A DNA stretch of 64,000 nt from Paractinoplanes maris (GTDB lineage Bacteria > Actinomycetota > Actinomycetes > Mycobacteriales > Micromonosporaceae). The stretch is from NCBI RefSeq assembly GCF_023544465.1, contig NZ_JALPVL010000019.1:1-64000 (forward strand). The letters are read 5' to 3'. Below the pieces are notes generated by a model. That model was given only the letters and a program-made list of their open reading frames with translations, was not told the origin of the DNA and ran no database searches. Position 1 is the first letter of the stretch; every line of letters starts with the position of its first letter. The translations under genes and the position numbers were made by a program. Of this stretch, positions 9,242-17,398 are shown piece after piece.

Positions 9242-10969
9242 GTGGCCTCGAAGATCCTCTCGCGTCGTGATCTCGACTTCCTGCTCTACGAGTGGCTCGA
9301 CGTCGAGGCGCTCACGGCCCGGGAGAGGTTCGCCGAGCACTCCCGCGACACGTTCGACGCCTTCCTCGACGTGTCGGCCGAGATCGCCGAGCGCGACTTC
9401 GCGCCTCACAACCGGCGCTCCGACCTCGAGGAGCCGACCTTCGACGGCGTCCGGGTCACGATGATCCCCGAGGTGGCGGCGGCACTCAAGGTCTTCAACG
9501 AGACCGGGCTGCTCAGCGCCACCATGGACGAGTCGGTCGGCGGTCTGCAGCTGCCGCACGTCGTCGCCCGGGCCTGCTTCGCCTGGTTCCAGGCGGCCAA
9601 CATCGCGACGTCGTCCTATTCGCTGCTCACCGCGGGCAACGCGAACCTGTTGCTCACCCACGGGACACCCGCGCAAGTGGACCGGTTCGTCCGGCCGATG
9701 CTGGAGGGCCGCTTCACCGGCACGATGTGCCTGTCCGAGCCGCAGGCCGGTTCCGCGCTCAGCGACGTGCTGACCCGCGCGGTGCCGGCCGCCGACGGGT
9801 CCTACCGGGTGACCGGCTCCAAGATGTGGATCTCGGGCGGCGACCACGAGCTGAGCGAGACGATCGTGCACCTCGTGCTGGCCCGGGCCGCGGGCGCGCC
9901 GGCCGGCGTCAAGGGCCTGTCGCTGTTCATCGTGCCCAAACACCACGTCGAGGCCGACGGCACGGTGGGCGAGCGCAACGGGGTGTCGCTGTCCGGGCTC
10001 AACCACAAGATGGGCTATCGCGGCACGACGAATGCGGTGCTCGCCTTCGACGACGCCACTGGTTACCTCGTGGGCGAGCAGGGCAAGGGCCTGGCCTACA
10101 TGTTCCAGATGATGAACGAGGCCCGGATCGGGGTGGGCGCCGGCGCCGTGGCCCTGGGTTACACGGGCTATCTGCACGCGCTCGACTACGCCCGGGAACG
10201 CACCCAGGGGCGCCCGGTGGCCGACAAGGACCCGGCGGCCCCGCCCGTGCCGATCATCCGCCACCCCGACGTCCGGCGCATGCTGCTCAGCTCCAAGGCG
10301 TATGTCGAAGGGGGCCTGGCCCTGATCCTCTATGCGGCCAAGCTGCTCGACGAGCCCTCCGACGAGAACGACCTGCTCCTCGACGTGCTGACCCCGATCG
10401 TGAAGGCGTGGCCGTCGCAGTGGTGCCGGCTGGCCAACGACCACGCCATCCAGGTCCACGGTGGCTACGGCTACACCCGCGAGTACCCGGTCGAGCAGTT
10501 CTACCGCGACAACCGGCTCAACTCGATCCACGAGGGCACCGACGGCATCCAGGGCCTCGACCTGCTGGGCCGCAAGGTCGTCATGCGCGGTGGGGCCGGT
10601 CTGCAGCTGCTGATCGGCCGCATCGTGACCACGGCCGTGGCGGCGCCGGCCGAGCTGGGCCGGCCGGTCATCGCCCTGTGCGACCGCCTGGCCGCCACCA
10701 CCCGCAAGCTGTGGGCGGCCGACGACCCGACGGCGGCGCTGGCCAACTCCACGGCCTATCTGGAGGCCACCGGCCACCTGGTGATCGCCTGGCTGTGGCT
10801 CTCCCAGCTGGCCGCCACCGAGGGCAAGGAGGGCGCCTTCTACGAGGGCAAGCGCCTGGCCGCCCGCTATTTCCTCACCCACGAGCTGCCGCGCATCGGT
10901 CCCCTGCTCGACCTCCTCGACTCGGGAGACACCCTGTTGGCCGACCTCGACGACACCGTCCTCGGCTGA
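9242..10969 (+). CDS. acyl-CoA dehydrogenase, long form
   Basis: About 575 residues, longer than the ~380-residue standard form because of an added C-terminal helical segment, as in FadE5/DmdC-like enzymes. Seen: the FAD/substrate motif CLSEPQAGSALSDV followed by KMWISGGDHE, the MMNEARIGVGAGAV block, and the C-terminal IQVHGGYGYTREYPVEQFYRDNRLNSIHEGTDGIQ signature. It should oxidise acyl-CoA to the 2-enoyl-CoA, passing electrons to ETF. Several TTG/GTG starts are possible (9224-9242); GTG 9242 was chosen as the last one before the conserved N-terminal helix. Confidence 0.85.
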   Translation: MASKILSRRDLDFLLYEWLDVEALTARERFAEHSRDTFDAFLDVSAEIAERDFAPHNRRSDLEEPTFDGVRVTMIPEVAAALKVFNETGLLSATMDESVGGLQLPHVVARACFAWFQAANIATSSYSLLTAGNANLLLTHGTPAQVDRFVRPMLEGRFTGTMCLSEPQAGSALSDVLTRAVPAADGSYRVTGSKMWISGGDHELSETIVHLVLARAAGAPAGVKGLSLFIVPKHHVEADGTVGERNGVSLSGLNHKMGYRGTTNAVLAFDDATGYLVGEQGKGLAYMFQMMNEARIGVGAGAVALGYTGYLHALDYARERTQGRPVADKDPAAPPVPIIRHPDVRRMLLSSKAYVEGGLALILYAAKLLDEPSDENDLLLDVLTPIVKAWPSQWCRLANDHAIQVHGGYGYTREYPVEQFYRDNRLNSIHEGTDGIQGLDLLGRKVVMRGGAGLQLLIGRIVTTAVAAPAELGRPVIALCDRLAATTRKLWAADDPTAALANSTAYLEATGHLVIAWLWLSQLAATEGKEGAFYEGKRLAARYFLTHELPRIGPLLDLLDSGDTLLADLDDTVLG

Positions 10970-11056
10970 GTGCTCGGCCTGCTCCCTGGTCAATCGCCAT
11001 CCGGGTGGAGTCGGCCGATACCAGGTCGCTCAACAGCCACCAGATGGCGGTAGCCG

Positions 11057-11096
11057 CACCCCTCGCCGGTTCGCATAGTTGATCTGGCGAGGGGTG
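11057..11096. promoter_or_regulatory. 11-bp inverted repeat spanning the leader of the H-C-C-x2-C gene
   Basis: CACCCCTCGCC (11057-11067) and GGCGAGGGGTG (11086-11096) are perfect inverted repeats around an 18-nt loop. The right arm contains GAGGGG, the Shine-Dalgarno sequence of the gene starting at 11104, so folding in RNA would hide it. The loop holds CATAGT, a possible -10 box, in which case the repeat would instead be a DNA operator around the promoter. Confidence 0.5.
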
Positions 11097-11103
11097 GTTG
11101 CGG

Positions 11104-11691
11104 ATGAACTCCAAGAAACCCGGCTGGGTCCGGCTCTCCGGTGACTTGCTGCATCGGCCTGACCCGTTACGTTCCGGCCGGACGGTGTGCGGCCGGAAGC
11201 TGCCTTCCACGGAGCCGGTTCTCCGGGTCCGGCCGCCCGATCTGGCGCCGTGTATCGCCTGCCGGGACATGATGCCCCTCCGCCCGGAGGTTTCCCGCAA
11301 CCGTGGCCGGGCTGATGCCGACAACGACGTCACGCCATCCGGTCGAACGGAGACGTGGGAGCGCACCGTCGAGTCGACTGCCCTCAACCGTCAGGAATCC
11401 ATGCGGGCCTGGCGCTCGATCGGCTGGGTCGTGCTCGCCGACAGCCGGTGGGCACACCGCCCGCACCCCGAGCGCCCTGGTCAGCTACTTTGCGGTCGGT
11501 CCGACAGCACGGCCACCGCCAGGAGCCGGAAACAACCCAGCCGGGAGCCGTGCTCGCGCTGCGCCGGCCTGTTGAAACGGCGGCATGATGAGCAGAGCCG
11601 GGGAACGATCATGGTCAGCCGGCCCGACGCGGTGGACCGCTACGACCGAGCCAGTCGGCGGAGCAGCTCGGTGCGGGCGTTCCGCGGCTGA
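11104..11691 (+). CDS. unrecognised protein with duplicated H-C-C-x2-C (zinc-binding-like) module
   Basis: 195 residues; no family recognised with certainty. Two similar blocks about 100 residues apart share W-V-x-L, HRP-x-P, CG and P-C-x-x-C: His17, Cys29, Cys50, Cys53 in the first, and His118, Cys130, Cys150, Cys153 in the second. The spacing is H-x11-C-x20-C-x2-C and H-x11-C-x19-C-x2-C, so each block could hold one Zn. The linker and C-terminus are polar, Arg-rich and probably flexible. ATG 11104 has a GAGGGG ribosome site 9 nt upstream, inside an inverted repeat. A nucleic-acid or protein-binding zinc protein is inferred. Confidence 0.55.
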   Translation: MNSKKPGWVRLSGDLLHRPDPLRSGRTVCGRKLPSTEPVLRVRPPDLAPCIACRDMMPLRPEVSRNRGRADADNDVTPSGRTETWERTVESTALNRQESMRAWRSIGWVVLADSRWAHRPHPERPGQLLCGRSDSTATARSRKQPSREPCSRCAGLLKRRHDEQSRGTIMVSRPDAVDRYDRASRRSSSVRAFRG

Positions 11692-11741
11692 CCTGGCGGG
11701 CGGCCACTCCTGATGTCGGTGCGGTCCTGCGGGCAGAGCCC

Positions 11742-11747
11742 TAAGGT
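11742..11747 (+). promoter_or_regulatory. -10 element of the LigD-type polymerase gene
   Basis: TAAGGT ends 6 nt before ATG 11754, consistent with leaderless transcription. Confidence 0.4.
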
Positions 11748-11753
11748 TGGCCC

Positions 11754-12728
11754 ATGGCGGCTTCCAGCAAGAGCCCGGCGACCGAGGTGGAGGCCGGCGA
11801 CTTCACCGTGCGCGTGTCGAACCCCGGCCGGGTCTACTTTCCGGAGCTCGGCCTGACCAAGCTCGACCTGGTCAACTACTACCTGGCGGTGGGTGACGGC
11901 ATCGTCCGGGCGCTGCGGGAGCGGCCGTGCATGCTGCACCGCTTTCCCGACGGGCTGGCCGGGGAAAAAGTGCATCAGAAGCGGGTGCCGCACGGGGCGC
12001 CGCCGTGGCTGGAGACGGTGCGGGTGAAGTTCCCGCGCTACAACCGGCACGCCGACGAGCTGTGCGTGACCAAGCCGGCCGACGTCATCTGGGCCGTGCA
12101 GATGTCGACGGTCGAGTTCCACCCGTGGAATTCGCGCCGCGCCGACACCGAGAAACCCGACGAGTGGCGCATCGACCTGGACCCGATGCCCGACTGCACC
12201 TACGACCGGGTCCGCCGGGTGGCCGCGGTGGCCCGGGAGGTGCTCGACGACCTGGGCATCACCGGCTATCCCAAGACGTCGGGCGGGCGCGGGTTGCACA
12301 TCTATGTGCGCATCGAGCCGTCGTGGGGCTTCTCCGACGTACGCCGGGCCGCGCTCGCCTTCGCCCGCGAGGTCGAGCGGCGGGCTCCCGACGACGTGAC
12401 CACCACCTGGTGGCGCAAGGACCGCGACCCGGAGAAGCTCTTCGTCGACTACAACCAGAACGCCCGCGACCACACGATCGCCAGCGCCTACTCGGTCCGC
12501 GGCGTCCCCACGGCAACGGTCTCGACGCCGGTCCACTGGTCCGAGATCCCCGACGCCGACCCGCGCGACTTCACGGTCCTGACCGTCCCGGCCCGCTTCG
12601 CCGAACTGGGCGACCTGCACGCCGGCATCGACGACAAACACCACTCCCTGGCCACCTTGCTGGAGTGGGCCGACCGCGACGAGAAAGCCGGCCTCGAAGG
12701 CCCCGCCGACACCGACTCGGCCTCTTGA
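11754..12728 (+). CDS. LigD-type polymerase/primase (NHEJ polymerase domain)
   Basis: 324 residues, a stand-alone archaeo-eukaryotic-primase-like polymerase of bacterial end joining. It fills gaps, often with ribonucleotides, at Ku-held DNA ends. Seen: the N-terminal NPGRVYFPELGLTK-LDLVNYY block, the catalytic DLDP motif (Asp141 and Asp143), SGGRGLHIYVRI with its His, and LFVDYNQN carrying the third metal-binding Asp. Ligase and nuclease domains of full LigD are absent, and no ku gene is in the window, so it either works with partners elsewhere or has a separate repair role. The upstream neighbour is the H-C-C-x2-C protein, on the same strand. Confidence 0.85.
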   Translation: MAASSKSPATEVEAGDFTVRVSNPGRVYFPELGLTKLDLVNYYLAVGDGIVRALRERPCMLHRFPDGLAGEKVHQKRVPHGAPPWLETVRVKFPRYNRHADELCVTKPADVIWAVQMSTVEFHPWNSRRADTEKPDEWRIDLDPMPDCTYDRVRRVAAVAREVLDDLGITGYPKTSGGRGLHIYVRIEPSWGFSDVRRAALAFAREVERRAPDDVTTTWWRKDRDPEKLFVDYNQNARDHTIASAYSVRGVPTATVSTPVHWSEIPDADPRDFTVLTVPARFAELGDLHAGIDDKHHSLATLLEWADRDEKAGLEGPADTDSAS

Positions 12729-12835
12729 TCCTTCGTCCGGCAGTCACCCACTCCTGAGCGTCGGCCGACGAGCTCGTGAGGCACCGAAGCACGGATAGCG
12801 TCCAGGTGCGGCCAAGGCCACAATCAACGGGGGTG

Positions 12836-15034
12836 TCACTTGGCGCCTCGAAAGGACGAGGAAATCCGATTGTATTCCTGGTCCGAGATCGAGGAATCCG
12901 ATTGCTTGAGCCTTTGTCCCTGTGCGGATTTCACCAGCTGCTGTTGAAGCATGCCGTGACGGAACTGATAAACGGCTCCGGCTTGGCGAAGGATGCCCCG
13001 TCGGTGAGCGTCGTCCAGAAATGACATCAGACGCATCGGTGTACGGCCCTGCACTGCGAGCAACAGGCGAACTACGCAGAATTGCCCCCAGGCAGTAGCA
13101 CTGAGCCCCGCAACAGACCCGACGATCAGCCCGAAGGCGAGCAGGAAGACCGCAAGCCACAAGAAGATCACCACACGTTCTGAGCCGGTTGGCCATGTTC
13201 GGGAAGGCGGCGATGCGATCGCAACAGCCATCATGCCGATGACGATTGCCGAGCTGACCACCGTCGCAAGCCAGAGCGCGAGTGCGCGATCCCGTCGCAG
13301 GACGCTGAGCGGGCTGACCGACCGACCTGCATCAGCCGCAGTCACAACAGTGCCGATCGGACCGTCGGACGGGAAGAACGCAGCCTCCAGCATGTACCAC
13401 AGGGAAATGGCGGCAAGCGGTATGACAAGCGCGTCAGGAGGTGGCCCAGATATCAGTCCGGCGGCCACCCCGAGAAGCAGCGCCACAACAAGTCTTGCCA
13501 CCTTGCGACGATTGAAACTGAGATTGACCTGGCGAGGGTGGCGAGCGCGGATCGTGGTGAGCAGCACCACCACGAATAGTGGAGTCTGCACCAAGACCAG
13601 CCCCTCGTGGTTGCGGGCGCCCGTCACTATCCAAAGCGCAGCCAGGACCGCCGTCAGACACCATTGCACAACGACAGTGGCGCTGCGCAAGTGCCACCAG
13701 GAAATATCTGGACCGCCACCATGAGTGTGGAGGAGCACGGCGATGTTCGTAAGCCACCGCTGCGCCCGATCAGCCTTCTGCTTGTCGAGACGGGGCTGGT
13801 TACCTACTGGACTCGTATACGCCGCCGGTATCAATGCACCAAGCAGGTGACGCTCGATGCCGGCTCGCTCACGCGCCCAAGCGGCCGTGATGAGGTCGTC
13901 GGGGCGAGAAGCCTGGCTGTCGTAGACCGTTCGCGCCAGCGAAAGCATGAGCGGCGTCGAAAGTGCCTGCCATAGTGGGCGATCATCCGTCCTATCGAGA
14001 TGTTCGAGGACGCGCTTCCAACGCTCGGGCTTTTCGGTGCTCTCGGTCAGGTACCTCGCGACGTCGGATGAGGCTAGAGGCAGAATCTCGACTACAGGCG
14101 TACGAGCGAGTTTGCCGGCCGCGACTGCGAGCTCGTACTCCGCCGTACGGCTCGTCACCACAATCTGACGGTCGGGGCGCAAAGTATCGGCGATCGCGAC
14201 GAGAGCTGATTGATGGTGGTTCTTGGCCATCTCATCCAACCCATCGAGAACAGGAAGGATGCGCGCGGTGTCGATCAACTCGCGCGCCCGCGTCCGTCGC
14301 CTGCCGTCGGCTGCTCGCAGCGCAGAGGCAAGTTCACGGTGTTCGGTCGCCAGACGAGCGGCTATCCACTCGTCCAGCGGCTCGGACGGATTCCAAGTCG
14401 CGACCGAGAGCAGAACCGGAACCGGATCGCCTGCCGTACGCCGAGCAAGCAGATCCAGGGTCAACCGGAGCGCCAGCATGCTCTTACCGGCCCCGGGCTC
14501 ACCCAGAATGACGAGCCGTCCAGGCGACTCCGGGTGCGTGAACGCATCAGCAATCTGGCCATATGTACCATCCAATGGAAGCGGGCCCGCTCCAGCCCGG
14601 CCTCGGATAGCCGGCCAATCGACCATCACCGCGTCAGCCCTCTCGGTGACGCCCCAGCGCACGGGGAGCGGCCAAGGGTCAAAGACCCTACGGGCCAGTT
14701 CCTCGGTTTCCCACCGCCTCTTCTGCGCTTCAGCGATTGATTCCGCCATGTGGTTGAGCTGGTCGTCCGATGTGCTCGAGGCGGCAGAGCCCTTGCGCCA
14801 CAGGTAAACCGCCAGGGGACCGGCCAGCGAAACGACGCCCAACGGCGGCCCCAGGGAACTTGCGAATTGATCGGCCCAGCTCAAACCCGATATCTGGTAC
14901 AAGACGATGAGTACGGCAACCGCTGTGGCGGCCACTGCGATGACCGTGATCGACCAAACCCGAGGGTTCTTCCACCAGACCGGCACTCCCTCATCATGGC
15001 CTCTTGTCAGCCCACCAGTCCTTACCAAGCTCAT
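12836..15034 (-). CDS. membrane-associated NACHT-domain NTPase
   Basis: About 732 residues. Two hydrophobic helices (about 26-46 and 62-79) precede a NACHT STAND NTPase with Walker A GEPGAGKS (178-185) and Walker B ILPVLDGLDEM (259-269), followed by the winged-helix-like part. The second half contains about seven to eight more hydrophobic helices. It ends with a segment (FLDDAHRRGILRQ and YQFRHGMLQQQL) that, from memory, recurs in actinobacterial NACHT proteins. STAND NTPases signal by oligomerising on ligand binding, and several bacterial NACHT proteins defend against phage. No effector nuclease is fused; the membrane part might be the effector. The base composition is visibly less GC-rich than the flanks. 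GTG 15043 is an alternative start. Confidence 0.75.
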   Translation of the reverse strand: MSLVRTGGLTRGHDEGVPVWWKNPRVWSITVIAVAATAVAVLIVLYQISGLSWADQFASSLGPPLGVVSLAGPLAVYLWRKGSAASSTSDDQLNHMAESIAEAQKRRWETEELARRVFDPWPLPVRWGVTERADAVMVDWPAIRGRAGAGPLPLDGTYGQIADAFTHPESPGRLVILGEPGAGKSMLALRLTLDLLARRTAGDPVPVLLSVATWNPSEPLDEWIAARLATEHRELASALRAADGRRRTRARELIDTARILPVLDGLDEMAKNHHQSALVAIADTLRPDRQIVVTSRTAEYELAVAAGKLARTPVVEILPLASSDVARYLTESTEKPERWKRVLEHLDRTDDRPLWQALSTPLMLSLARTVYDSQASRPDDLITAAWARERAGIERHLLGALIPAAYTSPVGNQPRLDKQKADRAQRWLTNIAVLLHTHGGGPDISWWHLRSATVVVQWCLTAVLAALWIVTGARNHEGLVLVQTPLFVVVLLTTIRARHPRQVNLSFNRRKVARLVVALLLGVAAGLISGPPPDALVIPLAAISLWYMLEAAFFPSDGPIGTVVTAADAGRSVSPLSVLRRDRALALWLATVVSSAIVIGMMAVAIASPPSRTWPTGSERVVIFLWLAVFLLAFGLIVGSVAGLSATAWGQFCVVRLLLAVQGRTPMRLMSFLDDAHRRGILRQAGAVYQFRHGMLQQQLVKSAQGQRLKQSDSSISDQEYNRISSSFRGAK

Positions 15035-15216
15035 GGCTGGCACGCCCGGCTTCCCCGACCGTTGTCATGTCCGCCACGAACGGCATGTAACTGGCCTTGG
15101 ACCGCCGAGCCTCCTGGCGACACCCCACCGACATTCACCGGTTGGTCGGCGACCGCCGACGGGAGCCGGCTCGTTGTTCGTATGCGAAACGGAGCGGGGC
15201 GCCGGGTGAGCATCGG

Positions 15217-15459
15217 CTATCGGGACGTCAGAGGTGTACGGGCGTATCGGACGGCGGCCGTGGCCACACCGGCCGCCGCCAGGACCCAGGTTGTGGCCTC
15301 GGCCCAGGCGGCGGCCGAGCTTTCGCCGGGCAGGCCGTTCCGGACCGGGAGCACCACCATGTTCAGCGCCGCGCCGACCGGGATGGTGAGCAGAGGCAGG
15401 AGACCGATCGGACCCGCGCCGAACGCCGGACCGATCAGGATTCCGGGGGCAGCACGCAT
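15217..15459 (-). CDS. small two-helix membrane protein
   Basis: 80 residues with two hydrophobic segments (about 4-35 and 49-68) separated by a short polar loop, and a basic C-terminus. No family recognised. It faces the APH-type gene, with divergent starts 58 bp apart. Start and codon use look normal for the region, but the short length leaves doubt. Confidence 0.45.
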   Translation of the reverse strand: MRAAPGILIGPAFGAGPIGLLPLLTIPVGAALNMVVLPVRNGLPGESSAAAWAEATTWVLAAAGVATAAVRYARTPLTSR

Positions 15460-15505
15460 GACCGGATCCTAGGTAAACGGCTGGCGCCGCGTGGGGGTGC
15501 CGGAA

Positions 15506-15511
15506 TAGCGT
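15506..15511 (+). promoter_or_regulatory. -10 element of the APH-type kinase gene
   Basis: TAGCGT ends 6 nt before GTG 15518, as expected for a leaderless transcript. Confidence 0.4.
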
Positions 15512-15517
15512 GCCGCC

Positions 15518-16420
15518 GTGCCGATGCATGAGAACGAGGTCCGGGCGACCGTGGGGCAGGTCGAGCGCCTGGTGGCCGGGCAATGTCCGGAGTGGGCGCA
15601 CCTGCCGGTGACGGCTCTGCCCGGCGATGTCGAGGGCACCGACCATGTGCTGTTCCGGATCGGTGACGAGCTGGTGGCCCGGATGCCGAAGATCGGGTGG
15701 GCGGTCGATCAGGCCGAGCGGGACGCGCGGTGGCTTCCCGGGCTGGCGCGGCGGTTGCCGGTCCGGATCCCGGTTCCGGTCTTCGTCGGTGAGCCGGGGG
15801 CGGGGTTCCCGTGGCGGTGGAGTGTGGTGCCGTGGATCGCCGGGGGCACACCCCAGCGGCTCGGCTGCGACGACCTCGGGCTGGCCCGTGATCTGGCGGC
15901 CTTCGCCGGTGCCCTGCACGGGATCGACTCGTCGGGCGGGCCGGTCCGGCCCGCGGGATCCCGGGGGACGCCGCTGCGGCACGCCGACGAGTCCGTCCGC
16001 CGGGCGCTGGCCGGGCTGGCCGGGCACGACGACGGTTTCGCGGTGGCGGCGGCCGAGGCCGCCTGGGACGAGGTGCTCGCCACCCCGGAGTGGGCCGGTG
16101 ATCCGGTGTGGATCCACGGTGACCTGCAGCCCGGCAACCTGATCGTCGAGGACGGCCGGCTGCGGGCGGTCATCGACTGGGGCGCGCTCGGCGTCGGTGA
16201 CCCGGCGCCGGACCTGGCCGCGGCATTGTGGACCTTCACCGGGGCCGCCCGGGCGGCCTATCGGGAGGCGCTCGGTTATGACGATGCCACCTGGCGACGG
16301 GCCTGCGGCTGGGCGCTGGCGCCCTCGCTGACCGGCATCGGCTACTACCGGCACACGTTCCCGCGCATGGCCGAGCACGGCCGGCGCATGGTCCGGGCCG
16401 CGATCGACGAGCTGAGCTGA
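15518..16420 (+). CDS. aminoglycoside-phosphotransferase-family kinase
   Basis: 300 residues with the APH/choline-kinase fold. The catalytic loop WIHGDLQPGNLI provides the HGD base and the Asn metal ligand, and IDWGALGVGDPAPDL provides the second Mg ligand, IDW. The nucleotide-binding lobe (GTDHVLFRIGDELVARMPK) contains the conserved Lys candidate. Such proteins phosphorylate aminoglycosides, macrolides or small metabolites; the closest well-known actinobacterial branch is annotated as aminoglycoside phosphotransferase. Chromosomal location and lack of mobile-element context argue for a housekeeping or intrinsic role. The start is GTG 15518 because of the leaderless promoter spacing; ATG 15524 is in frame. 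Confidence 0.75.
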   Translation: MPMHENEVRATVGQVERLVAGQCPEWAHLPVTALPGDVEGTDHVLFRIGDELVARMPKIGWAVDQAERDARWLPGLARRLPVRIPVPVFVGEPGAGFPWRWSVVPWIAGGTPQRLGCDDLGLARDLAAFAGALHGIDSSGGPVRPAGSRGTPLRHADESVRRALAGLAGHDDGFAVAAAEAAWDEVLATPEWAGDPVWIHGDLQPGNLIVEDGRLRAVIDWGALGVGDPAPDLAAALWTFTGAARAAYREALGYDDATWRRACGWALAPSLTGIGYYRHTFPRMAEHGRRMVRAAIDELS

Positions 16421-16509
16421 GCTGAGCCCGGCCACCGCGTGGTCCGAGCCGGGGAGCTGAGCTGAACACGGCCACCGCGTGGTCCGAGCAGCGAGTTGAG
16501 CTGAGCGGT
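16414..16509. repeat. ~40-bp tandem repeat between two convergent genes
   Basis: A unit beginning GAGCTGAGCTGA and containing GGCCACCGCGTGGTCC occurs at 16414-16453 and 16454-16492, with a partial third copy from 16493. The core can fold as a small hairpin (CCAC/GTGG). It covers the last codons of the APH-type gene and reaches the stop of the convergent permease gene. It may act as a bidirectional terminator; no function is proven. Confidence 0.7.
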
Positions 16510-17336
16510 CAGGCCGTGGTTCCGCGGACCCAGGGCAGGGCCAGGCGTTCGATCAGGACCAGGGCGTAATACAGGATGATGCTGACGATGGCCATCAGGG
16601 TCAGCGCGGCGAACGCCGTCGCGGTGTCGCCCTGGCCCGCGGTCTGCACGATGATCGTGCCCAGCCCTTCGTCGACGCCGCCGGACTGCATCTCGCCCAC
16701 GGCCACGCCGATGACGGCCAGCGGCATCGCCAGCTTGAGGCCGACGAAGATCTGGGGCAGGGCGGCCGGCACGCGCACCCGCAGGAACGTTTGGGTGCGG
16801 GTGGCGTCCAGCGACCGGGCCAGCTCGGCCAGGTCGGCCGGTGTGCTGGCCAGACCGGTCGCGGTGGAGAGCACGATCGGGAAGAAGCAGAGCAGGAACG
16901 CCATGGCCAGCACCGGCTTCGTGCCGAAGCCGAACCAGGCGATCATCAGCGGGGCGATCGCGACCTTCGGTACGGCGTTGAGTGCCACCAGCAATGGCCC
17001 GAACGCGCGCTCGAACGGTTTCCAGGCGGCGATCGCCGTGCCCAGGGCCATGCCGACGACCACTGACAGCGCGAAGCCGATCAGGGTCACCCGGACCGTG
17101 TCCCAGGTCGTCTGCAGCAGCAGCTCGGGATACGTCCGGAAACCCTCGAAGACGTCGACCGGGGACGGCAGGATGATCGGCTGGATCTCGAAGATCTCGA
17201 CCACCGCCCACCAGGCGGTGATGGTGACGACGATGCCGAGCACCGGCCAGGCCACCACCGAGGGCGAGAACCGCCGGGCGGGGCGGGCGGGACGGGCCAC
17301 GGCGGCCTCCGACGGGGGCGTCAGCGTGTCTTGCAC
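16509..17336 (-). CDS. NitT/TauT-type ABC transporter permease
   Basis: 275 residues with about six hydrophobic helices and the EAA-like loop ELARSLDATRTQTFLRVRVPAALPQIFVGLK that docks to the ATPase. It resembles SsuC/TauC/ThiX permeases for sulfonates, taurine, nitrate or pyrimidine precursors. Its gene follows the lipoprotein gene on the same strand (62-bp gap), so both probably form one operon. No ATPase gene is present next to them, so it must share one encoded elsewhere. Confidence 0.85.
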   Translation of the reverse strand: MQDTLTPPSEAAVARPARPARRFSPSVVAWPVLGIVVTITAWWAVVEIFEIQPIILPSPVDVFEGFRTYPELLLQTTWDTVRVTLIGFALSVVVGMALGTAIAAWKPFERAFGPLLVALNAVPKVAIAPLMIAWFGFGTKPVLAMAFLLCFFPIVLSTATGLASTPADLAELARSLDATRTQTFLRVRVPAALPQIFVGLKLAMPLAVIGVAVGEMQSGGVDEGLGTIIVQTAGQGDTATAFAALTLMAIVSIILYYALVLIERLALPWVRGTTA

Positions 17337-17398
17337 CGGGGGTGCTCCTCAAGCGGTGGGGTGCGCCGGAGATCCGGCGCACCCCGCGTAGCGAAAGA

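Noticed and set aside
7529..10993. A minus-strand frame of more than 1,100 codons opposite the GGDEF and acyl-CoA dehydrogenase genes
   Set aside because: It is antisense to two well-recognised genes, is rich in Arg/Gly/His/Val with no domain, and arises from the high GC content at third positions.
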